Assembly: GCF_002362255.1 (NCBI RefSeq)
Contig: NZ_LPVV01000009.1
Coordinates: 1-52,644, forward strand
DNA from: Microbacterium sp. SZ1
GTDB taxonomy: Bacteria > Actinomycetota > Actinomycetes > Actinomycetales > Microbacteriaceae
Length of the DNA: 52,644 nt
Reading direction: 5' to 3'
Position numbers and translations under genes: made by a program. The notes beneath the pieces were generated by a model that saw only the letters and a list, made by a program, of their open reading frames with translations, was not told the DNA's origin and did no database searches. Below, piece by piece: positions 1-8,279 of this stretch (position 1 is the first letter of the stretch; the number at the start of each line of letters is the position of its first letter).

Positions 1-25
1 CGGGCTCTTCATCTGTGTGCGGAGA

Positions 26-223
26 TCAGCCGCCCGAGGGGTTCTCGACGGGCGTGCCGTCGTCGTCGGTCGTTTCGGCGTCGAGAGTCTCGTCGGAGTC
101 GTCGGGACCGTCGGTCTCGCCCGTGTAGCGCTTGTCGCCCGTGTCGTCGGGTGCGCCGCCCGAGGCCGTGTCGGCCTCTTCGTCGGAACCGGGAGTGCCC
201 TGCGTGTTCGACGGATCGCTCAT
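26..223 (-). CDS. Small acidic hypothetical protein
   Basis: This 65-residue protein is very rich in Asp, Glu, Gly, Thr and Pro, and has no membrane segment or signal peptide. It is probably intrinsically disordered, and I do not recognise a family. The ATG is preceded by GAGGAG at good spacing, which supports a real gene. It lies 63 bases downstream of the BrkB-like gene on the same strand, so the two may be cotranscribed. No function can be assigned. Confidence 0.6.
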   Translation of the reverse strand: MSDPSNTQGTPGSDEEADTASGGAPDDTGDKRYTGETDGPDDSDETLDAETTDDDGTPVENPSGG

Positions 224-286
224 GTCGTCCTCCTCTGCTCGTGTTCGATCGTGTTCGACGACCCTAGATCCGGCCTCGGATGCGGG

Positions 287-1432
287 TCAGGGGGTTGACC
301 GGTCCCGATCGCGGTGCCAGGGTCGTCCGTCATCCCCGCTGCCGTCCTCTCCGTCGCGCCGACCGGAGGCCTCGTCGCCCTCGTCATCGTTCTCCAGGCG
401 GATGCGACGGCCCTCCTCGACGTCCTTCCGCTCCTTCTCGGCGCGCTTGTCGCTCTGCCGAGTGTCCCGGGCGGGGAGCTGGATGTCGCGCTCGGCCGCT
501 ATCCCGCCCTGCAGCTGCCTGCCGCGCTCGAGCTCGGCGTCGAACTCGGCACCGAACAGCAGCGCCAGATTGGCGATCCACAGCCAGAGCAGGAACACGA
601 TCACGCCGGCCATCGACCCGTAGGTGCGCTCGTAGTTCGCGAAGGTCGTGACGTAGAGAACGAAACCGAGCGTGGCGATCGCCAGCACGACGATCGCGAC
701 GACGGCGCCGACGCTGATCCAGCGGAACCGCGGCTGCTTCGCATTCGGGGTCGCGTAGTAGAGCACCGCGACCAGGAAGATGACGACGAACAGCAGCAGC
801 GGCCACTTGGCGATGCTCCACGCGATCTGCACCGCCTCGCTCGCGCCGATGGCCGAACCCAGCGCCGACACGACGTCGCCGGACAGCACGAGCACGATCC
901 CCACGATCGTGAGCGACACCACGGTGATGACGGTCACGAGCAGCTGCATCGGGCGCAGCTTCCAGAACGGCCGGCCCTCGTCGATCTCGTAGATGCGGTT
1001 CATCGCCCTGCTGAACGCCCCGACATATCCCGAGGCCGACCACAGGGCGAGCACGATGCCGGAGACGAGAGCCAGCCCGGCGCCCGGTGCCCGGGAGATC
1101 TGCTCGATCGGCCCGCGCAGGGCGTCGACGGTCTCCTTGGGGGCGACATCACCGAGGATGCCCAGGACGGCGTCGGCCGCGGCTCCGTCCTGACCGAGGA
1201 CGCCGAGGAGCGAGAACACCGCGATCATGCCCGGGAAGATGGACAGCACGGCGTAGTAGGTGAGAGCCGCCGCGCTGTCCATGCACTGATCGGCGGAGAA
1301 CTCGCGGATGCTCTTGACGAGCACGTACTTCCACGAGCGCTTCTGGAGATCGCCGGGGCTGTCCGGCTTGTCGCCTCGTTCGGGATCGGGCGCGGTGCGT
1401 GTTCCGCCCCGGTCGGTCCTGTCCTTCGCCAT
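287..1432 (-). CDS. YihY/BrkB family integral membrane protein
   Basis: A 381-residue protein of the YihY/virulence factor BrkB family. These are six-helix inner-membrane proteins once mislabelled RNase BN, and their transport role is unsettled. The first ~35 residues are charged and cytoplasmic. They are followed by the family hallmark near the first helix (DSAAALTYYAVLSIFPG) and further hydrophobic helices to about residue 310. The last ~70 residues are a highly charged tail rich in Arg, Asp and Glu, typical of actinobacterial members. GAGGAGG sits four bases before the ATG. The membership is clear; the substrate is unknown. Confidence 0.88.
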   Translation of the reverse strand: MAKDRTDRGGTRTAPDPERGDKPDSPGDLQKRSWKYVLVKSIREFSADQCMDSAAALTYYAVLSIFPGMIAVFSLLGVLGQDGAAADAVLGILGDVAPKETVDALRGPIEQISRAPGAGLALVSGIVLALWSASGYVGAFSRAMNRIYEIDEGRPFWKLRPMQLLVTVITVVSLTIVGIVLVLSGDVVSALGSAIGASEAVQIAWSIAKWPLLLFVVIFLVAVLYYATPNAKQPRFRWISVGAVVAIVVLAIATLGFVLYVTTFANYERTYGSMAGVIVFLLWLWIANLALLFGAEFDAELERGRQLQGGIAAERDIQLPARDTRQSDKRAEKERKDVEEGRRIRLENDDEGDEASGRRDGEDGSGDDGRPWHRDRDRSTP

Positions 1433-1566
1433 GATGCCTCCTCGACTCCACCCGCCGGACGGGCGTCCGCCGGGTCTTACGTCGTACGACCAGGAGCAGG
1501 TGCGTCACACGGGGGTTGCGCTATCGGGCGAGATGTGAAGGCGATCGAGGATGATGCGGGCGCGCC

Positions 1567-2301
1567 TCAACCGATGTCGAAGCGAGGCCGGCGGGAGAGC
1601 AGCCCGCTGACGTCACCGGCGACCTCGACGGGCGAAGAGCCGCGCTCGAACAGGATCGCCGGCCCTGGTGCGTGGGGCGACACCGCGGTGCCGCCGATGT
1701 GCGCCTCGTCGTCGTTCACGCGCAGCCATGTTCCCTCGCGGAGTCCGAGCACGGCAGCATCGTTCTCCTCGAGGAACTCCGTCAGCCGCTGCTCGCGGGT
1801 CTCACCGTTGTGGGTGCTCGTCGGATCCGCGTCGACGTAGTGCGGATTGATCTGGAACGGCACGAGACCGAGCGCGTCGAACGACGGCGGCTGCACGATG
1901 GGCATGTCATTGGTCGTCCGGATGGTCCGGCCGGCGATGTTCGTCCCCGCGCTCGCGCCCATGTACGGCATCCCGCTGCGCACGCGATCCCGCAGGAGAT
2001 CGATCAGGCCCGTCGATTGCAGGCGCGCCAGTAGACGGAAGGTGTTGCCGCCGCCGACGAAGACCGCCTCCGCGCCCGTGAGTGCCGCAGCGGGGTCCGC
2101 GTGGTGGTGCACTCCGATCACCTCGATGTCGTGCGGGGCGAGAGCGCGGCGCACCGTGGAGGTGTAGCCGTCGTGATCGGCGAGCGCGTAGGGGACGAAC
2201 GTCAGCGCGCGACCGGCGAGGTGTTCGAGCACGGGCTCGAGCGCGTGGGCGAGGTAGCCGCCGCCGTGGTTGGTGGAGTTCGAGAGGAGGAGGAGGTGCA
2301 C
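1567..2301 (-). CDS. pepE: Dipeptidase E (peptidase family S51)
   Basis: A 244-residue cytoplasmic serine peptidase of the PepE type, which cleaves dipeptides with N-terminal Asp. The nucleophile elbow GASAG places Ser117. Asp132 and His154 sit at exactly the spacing of the Salmonella PepE triad (Ser120, Asp135, His157, all shifted by three). FVGGGNT at ~81-87 is another family motif. Translation starts at GTG with AAAGGA six bases upstream. The gene follows the IclR regulator by 42 bases on the same strand, and the peptide importer is divergent. It therefore probably processes imported Asp-dipeptides and shares control with the regulator. Length is normal for the family. Confidence 0.9.
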   Translation of the reverse strand: MHLLLLSNSTNHGGGYLAHALEPVLEHLAGRALTFVPYALADHDGYTSTVRRALAPHDIEVIGVHHHADPAAALTGAEAVFVGGGNTFRLLARLQSTGLIDLLRDRVRSGMPYMGASAGTNIAGRTIRTTNDMPIVQPPSFDALGLVPFQINPHYVDADPTSTHNGETREQRLTEFLEENDAAVLGLREGTWLRVNDDEAHIGGTAVSPHAPGPAILFERGSSPVEVAGDVSGLLSRRPRFDIG

Positions 2302-2343
2302 GACGGTCCTTTCACGGCGGCGCGGCAGGCAGGGAGGGAGGGA

Positions 2344-3189
2344 TCAGGCGCGGTCGATCGGGGGGCGGGGCGCGCGAGAGCGCCCACGCCGCCAGTCGCG
2401 ATGAGCTCGGGCCTGGTTGCTCGCGAGCAGCGAGGCGAACTGTTCCGCCGCCGCCTGCAGCGCCGGAAGGTGGTCGTGCAGATCGTCGTCGTAGTCGTAG
2501 ATCTTCGGCTCGACGAGGGTGAGCGAGCCGATCGGCTTCGTGCCGATGCGCACCGGCACGGCGATCGCCCTGGTCGTCGCGTCGTACTCGCCCTCGGAGT
2601 ACGCCCACCCCGCCTTGTACGTCTCGCGCAGGAGCACTTCGAGGGCGTCTTCGTCGACCTCCGTGATCTCGGTGTACCGAGCGAACGGTCGACCCGCGAG
2701 CATGTTGCGCCGCACGAGCGGGTCGAGGAACGCGAAGTACGCCCGTGAGGTCGCGCCGGCGTGCGCCGGATACAGGTCTCCGACGAGCGGATGGGAACGC
2801 ACCGGGCCGCTGAGGCCGTCGACCGCCGCGATGCATCGTACGTAGAATCCGTCAGGCACGGTGAAGGTGGCGGTTCTCCCCGTCGCCGCGGCGAGCTCCG
2901 CGATCACCTGCTCCGCGAGTCGCGCGAGGCCCCCGCCTCGTTCCCACAGTGCTGCCATGTGCCAGAGTGCCGGGCCCAGGCTGTACCGGCGCGAGTACGG
3001 GTCGGCGGTGAGGAATCCGCGACTGGCGAGAGCGGCGAGGAGCCGCTGACTGGTCGACGGGTTCAGCTCGAACGCCTCAGCGAGCTCGGTCACTCCCCAG
3101 TCCGTACGGCTGTCGCTGAACGACAGGAGGATCTGCAGCGCTCTGTCGACGGTCTGCAGCGGGGATCCGCTCGTGGACGCTGTGTTCAA
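2344..3189 (-). CDS. IclR family transcriptional regulator
   Basis: This 281-residue regulator has an N-terminal winged helix (LQTVDRALQILLSF, then WGVTELAEAFELNPSTSQRL) and a C-terminal IclR effector-binding domain (residues ~90-260). I start it at TTG 3189, where GGAGG lies five bases upstream. The earlier in-frame ATG at 3219 has no ribosome site and falls inside a -10-like TATGTT at 3220-3215. It is divergent from the dpp-type operon and 42 bases upstream of pepE, so it is the obvious local regulator of peptide uptake. The effector is unknown. The Asp-rich stretch IYDYDDDLHDH near residue 240 is unusual. Confidence 0.88.
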   Translation of the reverse strand: MNTASTSGSPLQTVDRALQILLSFSDSRTDWGVTELAEAFELNPSTSQRLLAALASRGFLTADPYSRRYSLGPALWHMAALWERGGGLARLAEQVIAELAAATGRTATFTVPDGFYVRCIAAVDGLSGPVRSHPLVGDLYPAHAGATSRAYFAFLDPLVRRNMLAGRPFARYTEITEVDEDALEVLLRETYKAGWAYSEGEYDATTRAIAVPVRIGTKPIGSLTLVEPKIYDYDDDLHDHLPALQAAAEQFASLLASNQARAHRDWRRGRSRAPRPPIDRA

Positions 3190-3214
3190 CCCGACCTCCG
3201 GTGATTTGGTCGTA

Positions 3215-3220
3215 AACATA
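3215..3220 (-). promoter_or_regulatory. Candidate -10 element for the IclR gene
   Basis: TATGTT on the minus strand, about 25 bases upstream of the TTG start. It is followed by an untranslated leader containing GGAGG. No convincing -35 was seen. Confidence 0.4.
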
Positions 3221-3235
3221 GCAGTCGCGTTCGAA

Positions 3236-3256
3236 ATGTGATCGTAACTTGCACAT
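3236..3256. promoter_or_regulatory. Candidate operator between IclR gene and dppB-like gene
   Basis: An inverted repeat, ATGTG, 11 bases, then CACAT. It lies in the AT-richer divergent intergenic region, a plausible IclR site controlling both directions. The short arms make it weak evidence on their own. Confidence 0.35.
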
Positions 3257-3348
3257 AGTGAGATGTCCTTGCACTCTCCGCGACGTGGCGCAGAGACTCG
3301 TCCACAACCCGGTCCCGAAGCCGGCTGTCCCGATCCTCCGAGGAGAAC

Positions 3349-4362
3349 ATGCGCTACGTCCTCCGCCGCGTCCTGGCGATGATCCCCGCGCTGCTCGGCG
3401 TCCTCGTGATCGTCTTCCTGATCACGCGTGTGCTGCCGGGCGATCCCGCACGCACGCTCGCCGGCGAGCAGGCGGATGCCAGCACCGTCGAGCGCATCCG
3501 CGAGCAGATGGGCCTCGACCGGCCGCTGCCCGCGCAGTTCGTCGACTACGTCACCGGCCTGTTCCGGGGTGACCTCGGCTTCGCCTGGCACACCGGACAC
3601 CCCGTCGCCGAGGACCTGCTGACGCGCCTGCCCGCGACCATCGAGCTGGCCCTGTTCGCCCTGGGCATCGCGATCGTCATCGGCGTCCCGCTCGGCATCG
3701 CCAGTGCCGTGCGGCGCGGGAGGGCGATCGACCAGATCACCCGGGTCATCACCCTGGCCGGCGCCTCCATGCCCCTGTTCTGGCTCGGCCTCCTCGTCAT
3801 CTTCGTCTTCTACTTCCAGCTCGGGATCGCCCCCGCTCCCACCGGTCGGATCGGCAGTGGCATCCACCCGCCGACCACCGTCACCGGGATGTACGTGCTC
3901 GACAGCATCCTCTCCGGCGATGTCGTGGCGCTGGGGTCGGCACTCGCCCACATCATCTGGCCCGCGATCGTGCTCGCCACCGGCGGCCTCGCCATGATCT
4001 CGCGGATGACACGGTCGGCCACCCTCGAGGTGCTGAGCCAGGACTACGTGCGCACCGCCGTCTCGAAGGGCCTCTCGCCGCTGGTGGTGGTCGGGAAGCA
4101 CGCCTTCCGCAACGCCTCGCCCGCCGTCGTCACCGTGATCGGCCTGGAGTTCGGCCAGCTGCTCGGAGGAGCGGTGCTCACCGAGACCATCTTCAGCTGG
4201 CCGGGCGTCGGCTCGTACGTGACGCAGTCGATCCTCGCCACCGACTACGCACCGGTGCAGGCATTCACGGTGCTCGCTGCGGCGATCTACCTCGTGATCA
4301 ACCTGCTCGTCGACCTTGCCAACGCCGCGATCGATCCGAGGGTCCGCTATGCAACGAAGTGA
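3349..4362 (+). CDS. ABC peptide transporter permease, DppB type
   Basis: A 337-residue inner-membrane permease of a dipeptide/oligopeptide/nickel importer. It opens with MRYVLRRVLAMIPALLGVLVIVFL, followed by the conserved VLPGDPA. The region ~100-330 carries the remaining helices and the coupling (EAA-like) segment around DYVRTAVSKG. Length is typical of DppB/OppB. GGAGA precedes the ATG. Its last 14 bases overlap the next permease gene, indicating translational coupling. It is the first gene of the divergent operon controlled by the IclR intergenic region. Substrate class is inferred as peptides from the M20 and PepE neighbours. Confidence 0.93.
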   Translation: MRYVLRRVLAMIPALLGVLVIVFLITRVLPGDPARTLAGEQADASTVERIREQMGLDRPLPAQFVDYVTGLFRGDLGFAWHTGHPVAEDLLTRLPATIELALFALGIAIVIGVPLGIASAVRRGRAIDQITRVITLAGASMPLFWLGLLVIFVFYFQLGIAPAPTGRIGSGIHPPTTVTGMYVLDSILSGDVVALGSALAHIIWPAIVLATGGLAMISRMTRSATLEVLSQDYVRTAVSKGLSPLVVVGKHAFRNASPAVVTVIGLEFGQLLGGAVLTETIFSWPGVGSYVTQSILATDYAPVQAFTVLAAAIYLVINLLVDLANAAIDPRVRYATK

Positions 4363-5260
4363 CCAGACCCGGACCGCGACCCGGATCGCCACGGACCCCC
4401 GCCCGCGGCGAGGCGGTGACGGCACCGGCGTCCTGCGACTGCTGCTGCGCAACCGCCTCGGCATGGTCGGCCTCGGCATCATCCTCTTCTGGACGCTCGG
4501 CGGACTGCTCATCGGCGTGCTCAGCCCGTACGGCGCGGCGCAGACCGGGGCGGGCCCCCTTCTCGACGCTCCGAGCATCGCCCACCTGTTCGGCACCGAC
4601 AACTTCGGTCGCGACGTGCTCACCCGCGTCTTCGAGGGCGCCCGCATCTCGCTATGGACCGGACTCATCGCCGTCGCCCTGTCGGTCGTGATCGGAGTGC
4701 CGTTGGGCGGCATCGCCGGCTACGTCGGCGGGGTCACCGGAGGCTTCATCATGCGCGTCATGGACGTCATGCTCGCCTTCCCCTCTCTCGTCCTCGCGTT
4801 CGCCATCGCCGCCTCCCTCGGGCCGGGCGTCGGCAGCGCGATGATCGCGGTCGGCATCGTCGGGATCCCCGAGTTCGCCCGCATCACGTACGGCCAGACG
4901 CTCGCGCTCACCCAGCGCGAGTTCGTCGAAGCAGGCCGCGCCCTCGGGCTGCGGAACGACACCATCCTGCTGCGTCACATCGTGCCCAATGCGCTCGCAC
5001 CGATCGTCGTGCGCATGGCACTCGGAATGGGATACGCCATCCTCACCGCCGCGTCGCTCAGCTTCATCGGCCTCGGCGCACAGCCGCCCACACCCGAGTG
5101 GGGCGTGATGATCAGCGACGGACGTGGCTACATCATCAGCGGCGAGTGGTGGCTCACCCTGTTCCCCGGTCTCGCGATCGCCACCTCGATCCTCGGCTTC
5201 AACCTCTTCGGAGATGCGCTCCGAGACGTGCTCGACCCACGCCTGCGCACCACCCAGTGA
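4349..5260 (+). CDS. ABC peptide transporter permease, DppC type
   Basis: A 303-residue partner permease. It has a charged N-terminal tail, a first helix near residue 35 (MVGLGIILFW) and the DppC/OppC hallmark HLFGTDNFGRDVLTRV. The coupling loop EFVEAGRALGL is followed by PNALAPIVV. The ATG at 4349 is chosen because GAGGG lies about six bases upstream, and an upstream in-frame codon at 4316 lacks such a site. It overlaps the preceding gene by 14 bases. It forms the heterodimeric channel with the DppB-type protein. Confidence 0.93.
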   Translation: MQRSDQTRTATRIATDPRPRRGGDGTGVLRLLLRNRLGMVGLGIILFWTLGGLLIGVLSPYGAAQTGAGPLLDAPSIAHLFGTDNFGRDVLTRVFEGARISLWTGLIAVALSVVIGVPLGGIAGYVGGVTGGFIMRVMDVMLAFPSLVLAFAIAASLGPGVGSAMIAVGIVGIPEFARITYGQTLALTQREFVEAGRALGLRNDTILLRHIVPNALAPIVVRMALGMGYAILTAASLSFIGLGAQPPTPEWGVMISDGRGYIISGEWWLTLFPGLAIATSILGFNLFGDALRDVLDPRLRTTQ

Positions 5261-5283
5261 CCCCCTCACCCAAGGAGAACGAC

Positions 5284-6849
5284 ATGCGGAAGCTCGCACT
5301 CCCCGCCCTCGCCGTCACGGCGATCCTCCTCGCCGGCTGCAGCGCCAACGCGAACAGTCAGAACGGAGACGCCGACACCTCGGCATCCCTCACCGTCGCC
5401 TTCTCCGAAGGCGGCACGACCCTCAACCCGTCCGAGGCCAACGACGTCACGAGCGACACGTTCGTCGTCGCGGCCTACGACCAGCTCGTCACGTACGCGA
5501 CCGAGGAGGTCGACGGCAAGCTCACCGCCAAGACCGACGAGATCGAGCCGATGCTCGCCAGCGAGTGGGAGGTGAACGACGATGCGACCGAGTACACGTT
5601 CACGCTGCGCGACGACGTGACGTTCCAGAGCGGCAACGAGCTCACCTCGGCAGACGTGGTCGGCAGCCTCGATCTCATCAAGGCGTCTGCCAGCGCGAGC
5701 TTCCTCTACGGCATGGCCGGCATCGACACCTACGAGGCGATCGACGACCACACGGTGAAGATCACGCTCACCGGCCCGAACCACCTGTTCCTGCAGATCC
5801 TGCCGATGTACTCGTTCTCGATCGTCGACACGAAGCTCGTCGAGGAGAACGGCGGCGCCGAATGGCTCAGCACCAACACGGCCGGCTCCGGCCCGTACGT
5901 CATCGAGTCGTGGGACCCCTCGACCCAGGCCGTCCTGTCGCGCAACGACGACTACTGGGGTGAGGAGCCCGCGGTCGCCGACGTGACGGTGCGCTTCATC
6001 ACGGAGGCCTCGAATCGCGTGCAGCTGCTGAGCCGCGGTGAGGTCGACGTCGCGACCGAGCTCCCCGCCAAGGACGTGGCGTCCCTCGAGGACACCGACG
6101 GCGTCGTGGTCGACTCCCGCGCGAGCAACAAGATCCTCTTCTTCGCCATGAACAACGCGGTCGCGCCGTTCGACAACCAGAAGGTGCGCGAGGCGATCAG
6201 CTATGCGATTCCCTACGAGTCGCTCATCGACGACGTGATGCAGGGACAGGCGAGTCCGCTGACCTCGGCCGTGCCCAGCTCGATGCCCGGATTCGACGAC
6301 AGCACCTACGGCTACGAGCACGATCTCGACAAGGCGAAGCAGCTGCTCGCCGACGCGGGCTACCCCGACGGGTTCACGTTCGACTTCACCCTCGGAGGCG
6401 GCTTCCAGGACTGGTCGGACGACGCCGTGCTGATCCAGGCGGAACTCGCGAAGATCGGCGTCACCATGAACATCAAGAACATGGCTCGCGCGCAGTTCCT
6501 CGAAGCGCTCGACACGAAGCAGATCCCCGCGTACATCTCGCGCTGGACATCGTTCGTCAACGACCCGCAGTACCACCTGGGGCTGCTGATGACGACCGAC
6601 ACCTCCAGCAACTACATGAACTACTCCAACCCGCAGGTCGATGAGCTGTGGAAGAAGGCTGCGGCCGAGACCGACGCCGACGTGCGGGCCGAGTACTACA
6701 GGGAGATCCAGGAGCTGATCACGGCGGATGCGCCGTGGGCGTACCTCTATGAGTACAACATCGTGGTCGGCCTGCACGAAGGCACCGAGGGGTACACCTC
6801 GTACCCCGACGGCATCATCCGTTTCGCTCAGCTGAGCGTCGCGGGCTGA
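5284..6849 (+). CDS. ABC peptide transporter substrate-binding lipoprotein (SBP_bac_5)
   Basis: A 521-residue extracytoplasmic solute-binding protein of the DppA/OppA family, anchored as a lipoprotein. The N-terminus MRKLALPALAVTAILLAGC has a lipobox with Cys19 as the lipidated residue, and a Ser/Asn/Asp-rich linker follows. The body shows the family order TLNPSEAND, LASEWEVNDDATEYTFTLRDDV and YWGEEPAVADVTVRF. AAGGAGAA is seven bases before the ATG. A strong hairpin follows the stop codon, which may raise its expression relative to the downstream genes. Peptide binding is inferred from family and context. Confidence 0.93.
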   Translation: MRKLALPALAVTAILLAGCSANANSQNGDADTSASLTVAFSEGGTTLNPSEANDVTSDTFVVAAYDQLVTYATEEVDGKLTAKTDEIEPMLASEWEVNDDATEYTFTLRDDVTFQSGNELTSADVVGSLDLIKASASASFLYGMAGIDTYEAIDDHTVKITLTGPNHLFLQILPMYSFSIVDTKLVEENGGAEWLSTNTAGSGPYVIESWDPSTQAVLSRNDDYWGEEPAVADVTVRFITEASNRVQLLSRGEVDVATELPAKDVASLEDTDGVVVDSRASNKILFFAMNNAVAPFDNQKVREAISYAIPYESLIDDVMQGQASPLTSAVPSSMPGFDDSTYGYEHDLDKAKQLLADAGYPDGFTFDFTLGGGFQDWSDDAVLIQAELAKIGVTMNIKNMARAQFLEALDTKQIPAYISRWTSFVNDPQYHLGLLMTTDTSSNYMNYSNPQVDELWKKAAAETDADVRAEYYREIQELITADAPWAYLYEYNIVVGLHEGTEGYTSYPDGIIRFAQLSVAG

Positions 6850-6854
6850 CGGCT

Positions 6855-6890
6855 CGTCCCGGCCGTGGCGCATGCACCACGGCCGGGACG
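6855..6890 (+). terminator. Strong hairpin between binding protein and M20 genes
   Basis: A perfect 14-base inverted repeat, CGTCCCGGCCGTGG and its complement, with an eight-base loop and no T tract. It sits six bases after the stop of the binding-protein gene, inside the operon. It could be a partial terminator or an mRNA-stabilising structure that raises binding-protein output. Confidence 0.6.
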
Positions 6891-6951
6891 GCCACCCGGA
6901 TGACACGACATGAGGCGCCGGACGAGCGCGACACGAGAGAAGAAGGACACG

Positions 6952-8238
6952 ATGGACACGGCAGCGTGGGAGGAACGACTCCTCACGGAGATCGACCGCC
7001 GCTCGGACGAGCTGCTCGAGCTCGCGGGCGCGATGATCCGCATCCCGAGCGAGAACCCGTCGGGCGACTGCACCGAGATCGCCGACTTCACGGCGTCCTG
7101 GCTGCGCGAGCGCGGGCTGGATGCCGACGTGATCGGAGATGCGGCCACCGGCCGTCTCAACGTGCTGTCGCGCAGCGGCGACGCCGCTGACGGCGACCGC
7201 CACCTCGTGCTCACCGGACACTACGACGTCGTGCCCGTCGGCGACGTCGAGCGCTGGAGCTTCCCGCCGTTCGCGGGGGACGTCGTCGACGGCTACCTGC
7301 GGGGCCGCGGTGCGAGCGACATGAAGGCCGGTCTCGCCGGTGCGCTGTTCGTGTTCGGCTTGATCGCCGAGCTGGGTGTGCCGACGGCCGGATCGCTGAC
7401 CTTCCTCGGGGTGTGCGACGAGGAGACCGGAGACCGTGGCGGCGCCGACTGGGTGCTCGAGCAGGGGTACCTCGACGGCGTGACCGCGGGGGTGATCGCG
7501 GAGCCCGCTGAGCGGTCGCATCCGACGATCGGCCAGAAGGGCAGCAACTGGTTCCGGATGACGATCGACGGCAAACCGGGCCACGGCAGCCTGCAGCCCC
7601 TGCACGGCGTGAGCGCCAACCTCCTCGCCGCGAAGGCGATCGTCGCCCTGCAGAAGCTCTGGGACATGGTGCCGAACGCCCCCGAGGACGTGCGTGAGCT
7701 CATCGCCGAATCGAAGGCCTACGCCGAGGAGCGCGAGGGCTACGGCGCCGGCATCGGTGACGTGTTCGAACACGTCACCATCAACATCGGCCGCATCTCG
7801 GGCGGCACCTCGACCAACGTCGTCGCGGACCGCGCGATCGTCGAGGTCGACACCCGCGTGCCCATCGGACTCACGCGCGAGGAGGTCAATGACCGCATCC
7901 TCGAGATCCTCGCGGAGGAGGGCATCGAGGCGACCCTCGAGCCCCTCGGATTCCGGAGCGAGCCGAACTGGACCCTCCCCACCGACCCCATCGTCGAGAC
8001 GCTGATCGGCGCCCTGCGAGACATCAGCGACCCCGGGGCGAAGGGCGTCCTGCAATGGGCGTCCTCCGACGCCCGCACCTTCCGCAGCCACGGCATCCCC
8101 GTGCTGCAGTACGGCCCGGCCGAACTCGCCACGATCCACGGCTTCGACGAGAAGGCTCCTGCCGACGACGTCGTGCTCGCTGCCAAGGTCTACGCCGCCA
8201 CGACCCTCCGCTACCTCGGCCTGCACGCCGCAGGCTGA
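6952..8238 (+). CDS. M20 family metallohydrolase (ArgE/DapE/ACY1-like)
   Basis: A 428-residue cytoplasmic dizinc amidohydrolase or peptidase. Visible metal and catalytic residues are His90 and Asp92 (TGHYDVVP), Asp123 (GRGASDMKAG), the Glu157-Glu158 pair (CDEETG), Glu184 (AEPAE) and His396 (IHGFDEK). A dimerisation domain lies between about 195 and 310. ATG 6952 follows AAGAAGGA at good spacing; an in-frame ATG at 6910 would add 14 residues without such a site. It probably hydrolyses an amide or peptide bond in the imported compound. The exact substrate (dipeptide, N-acyl amino acid) cannot be read from sequence. Confidence 0.9.
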   Translation: MDTAAWEERLLTEIDRRSDELLELAGAMIRIPSENPSGDCTEIADFTASWLRERGLDADVIGDAATGRLNVLSRSGDAADGDRHLVLTGHYDVVPVGDVERWSFPPFAGDVVDGYLRGRGASDMKAGLAGALFVFGLIAELGVPTAGSLTFLGVCDEETGDRGGADWVLEQGYLDGVTAGVIAEPAERSHPTIGQKGSNWFRMTIDGKPGHGSLQPLHGVSANLLAAKAIVALQKLWDMVPNAPEDVRELIAESKAYAEEREGYGAGIGDVFEHVTINIGRISGGTSTNVVADRAIVEVDTRVPIGLTREEVNDRILEILAEEGIEATLEPLGFRSEPNWTLPTDPIVETLIGALRDISDPGAKGVLQWASSDARTFRSHGIPVLQYGPAELATIHGFDEKAPADDVVLAAKVYAATTLRYLGLHAAG

Positions 8239-8279
8239 CCATCGCGGCCCTCCTCCCACACCTCACCGGAAAGATCCTC

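Noticed and set aside
3189..3219. Ten-residue N-terminal extension of the IclR protein from ATG 3219
   Set aside because: The ATG lies in a -10-like element without a ribosome site; TTG 3189 has a good one.
5266..8259. 997-residue open frame on the minus strand
   Set aside because: It lies opposite three well-recognised genes and has the composition of an antisense frame in high-GC DNA.
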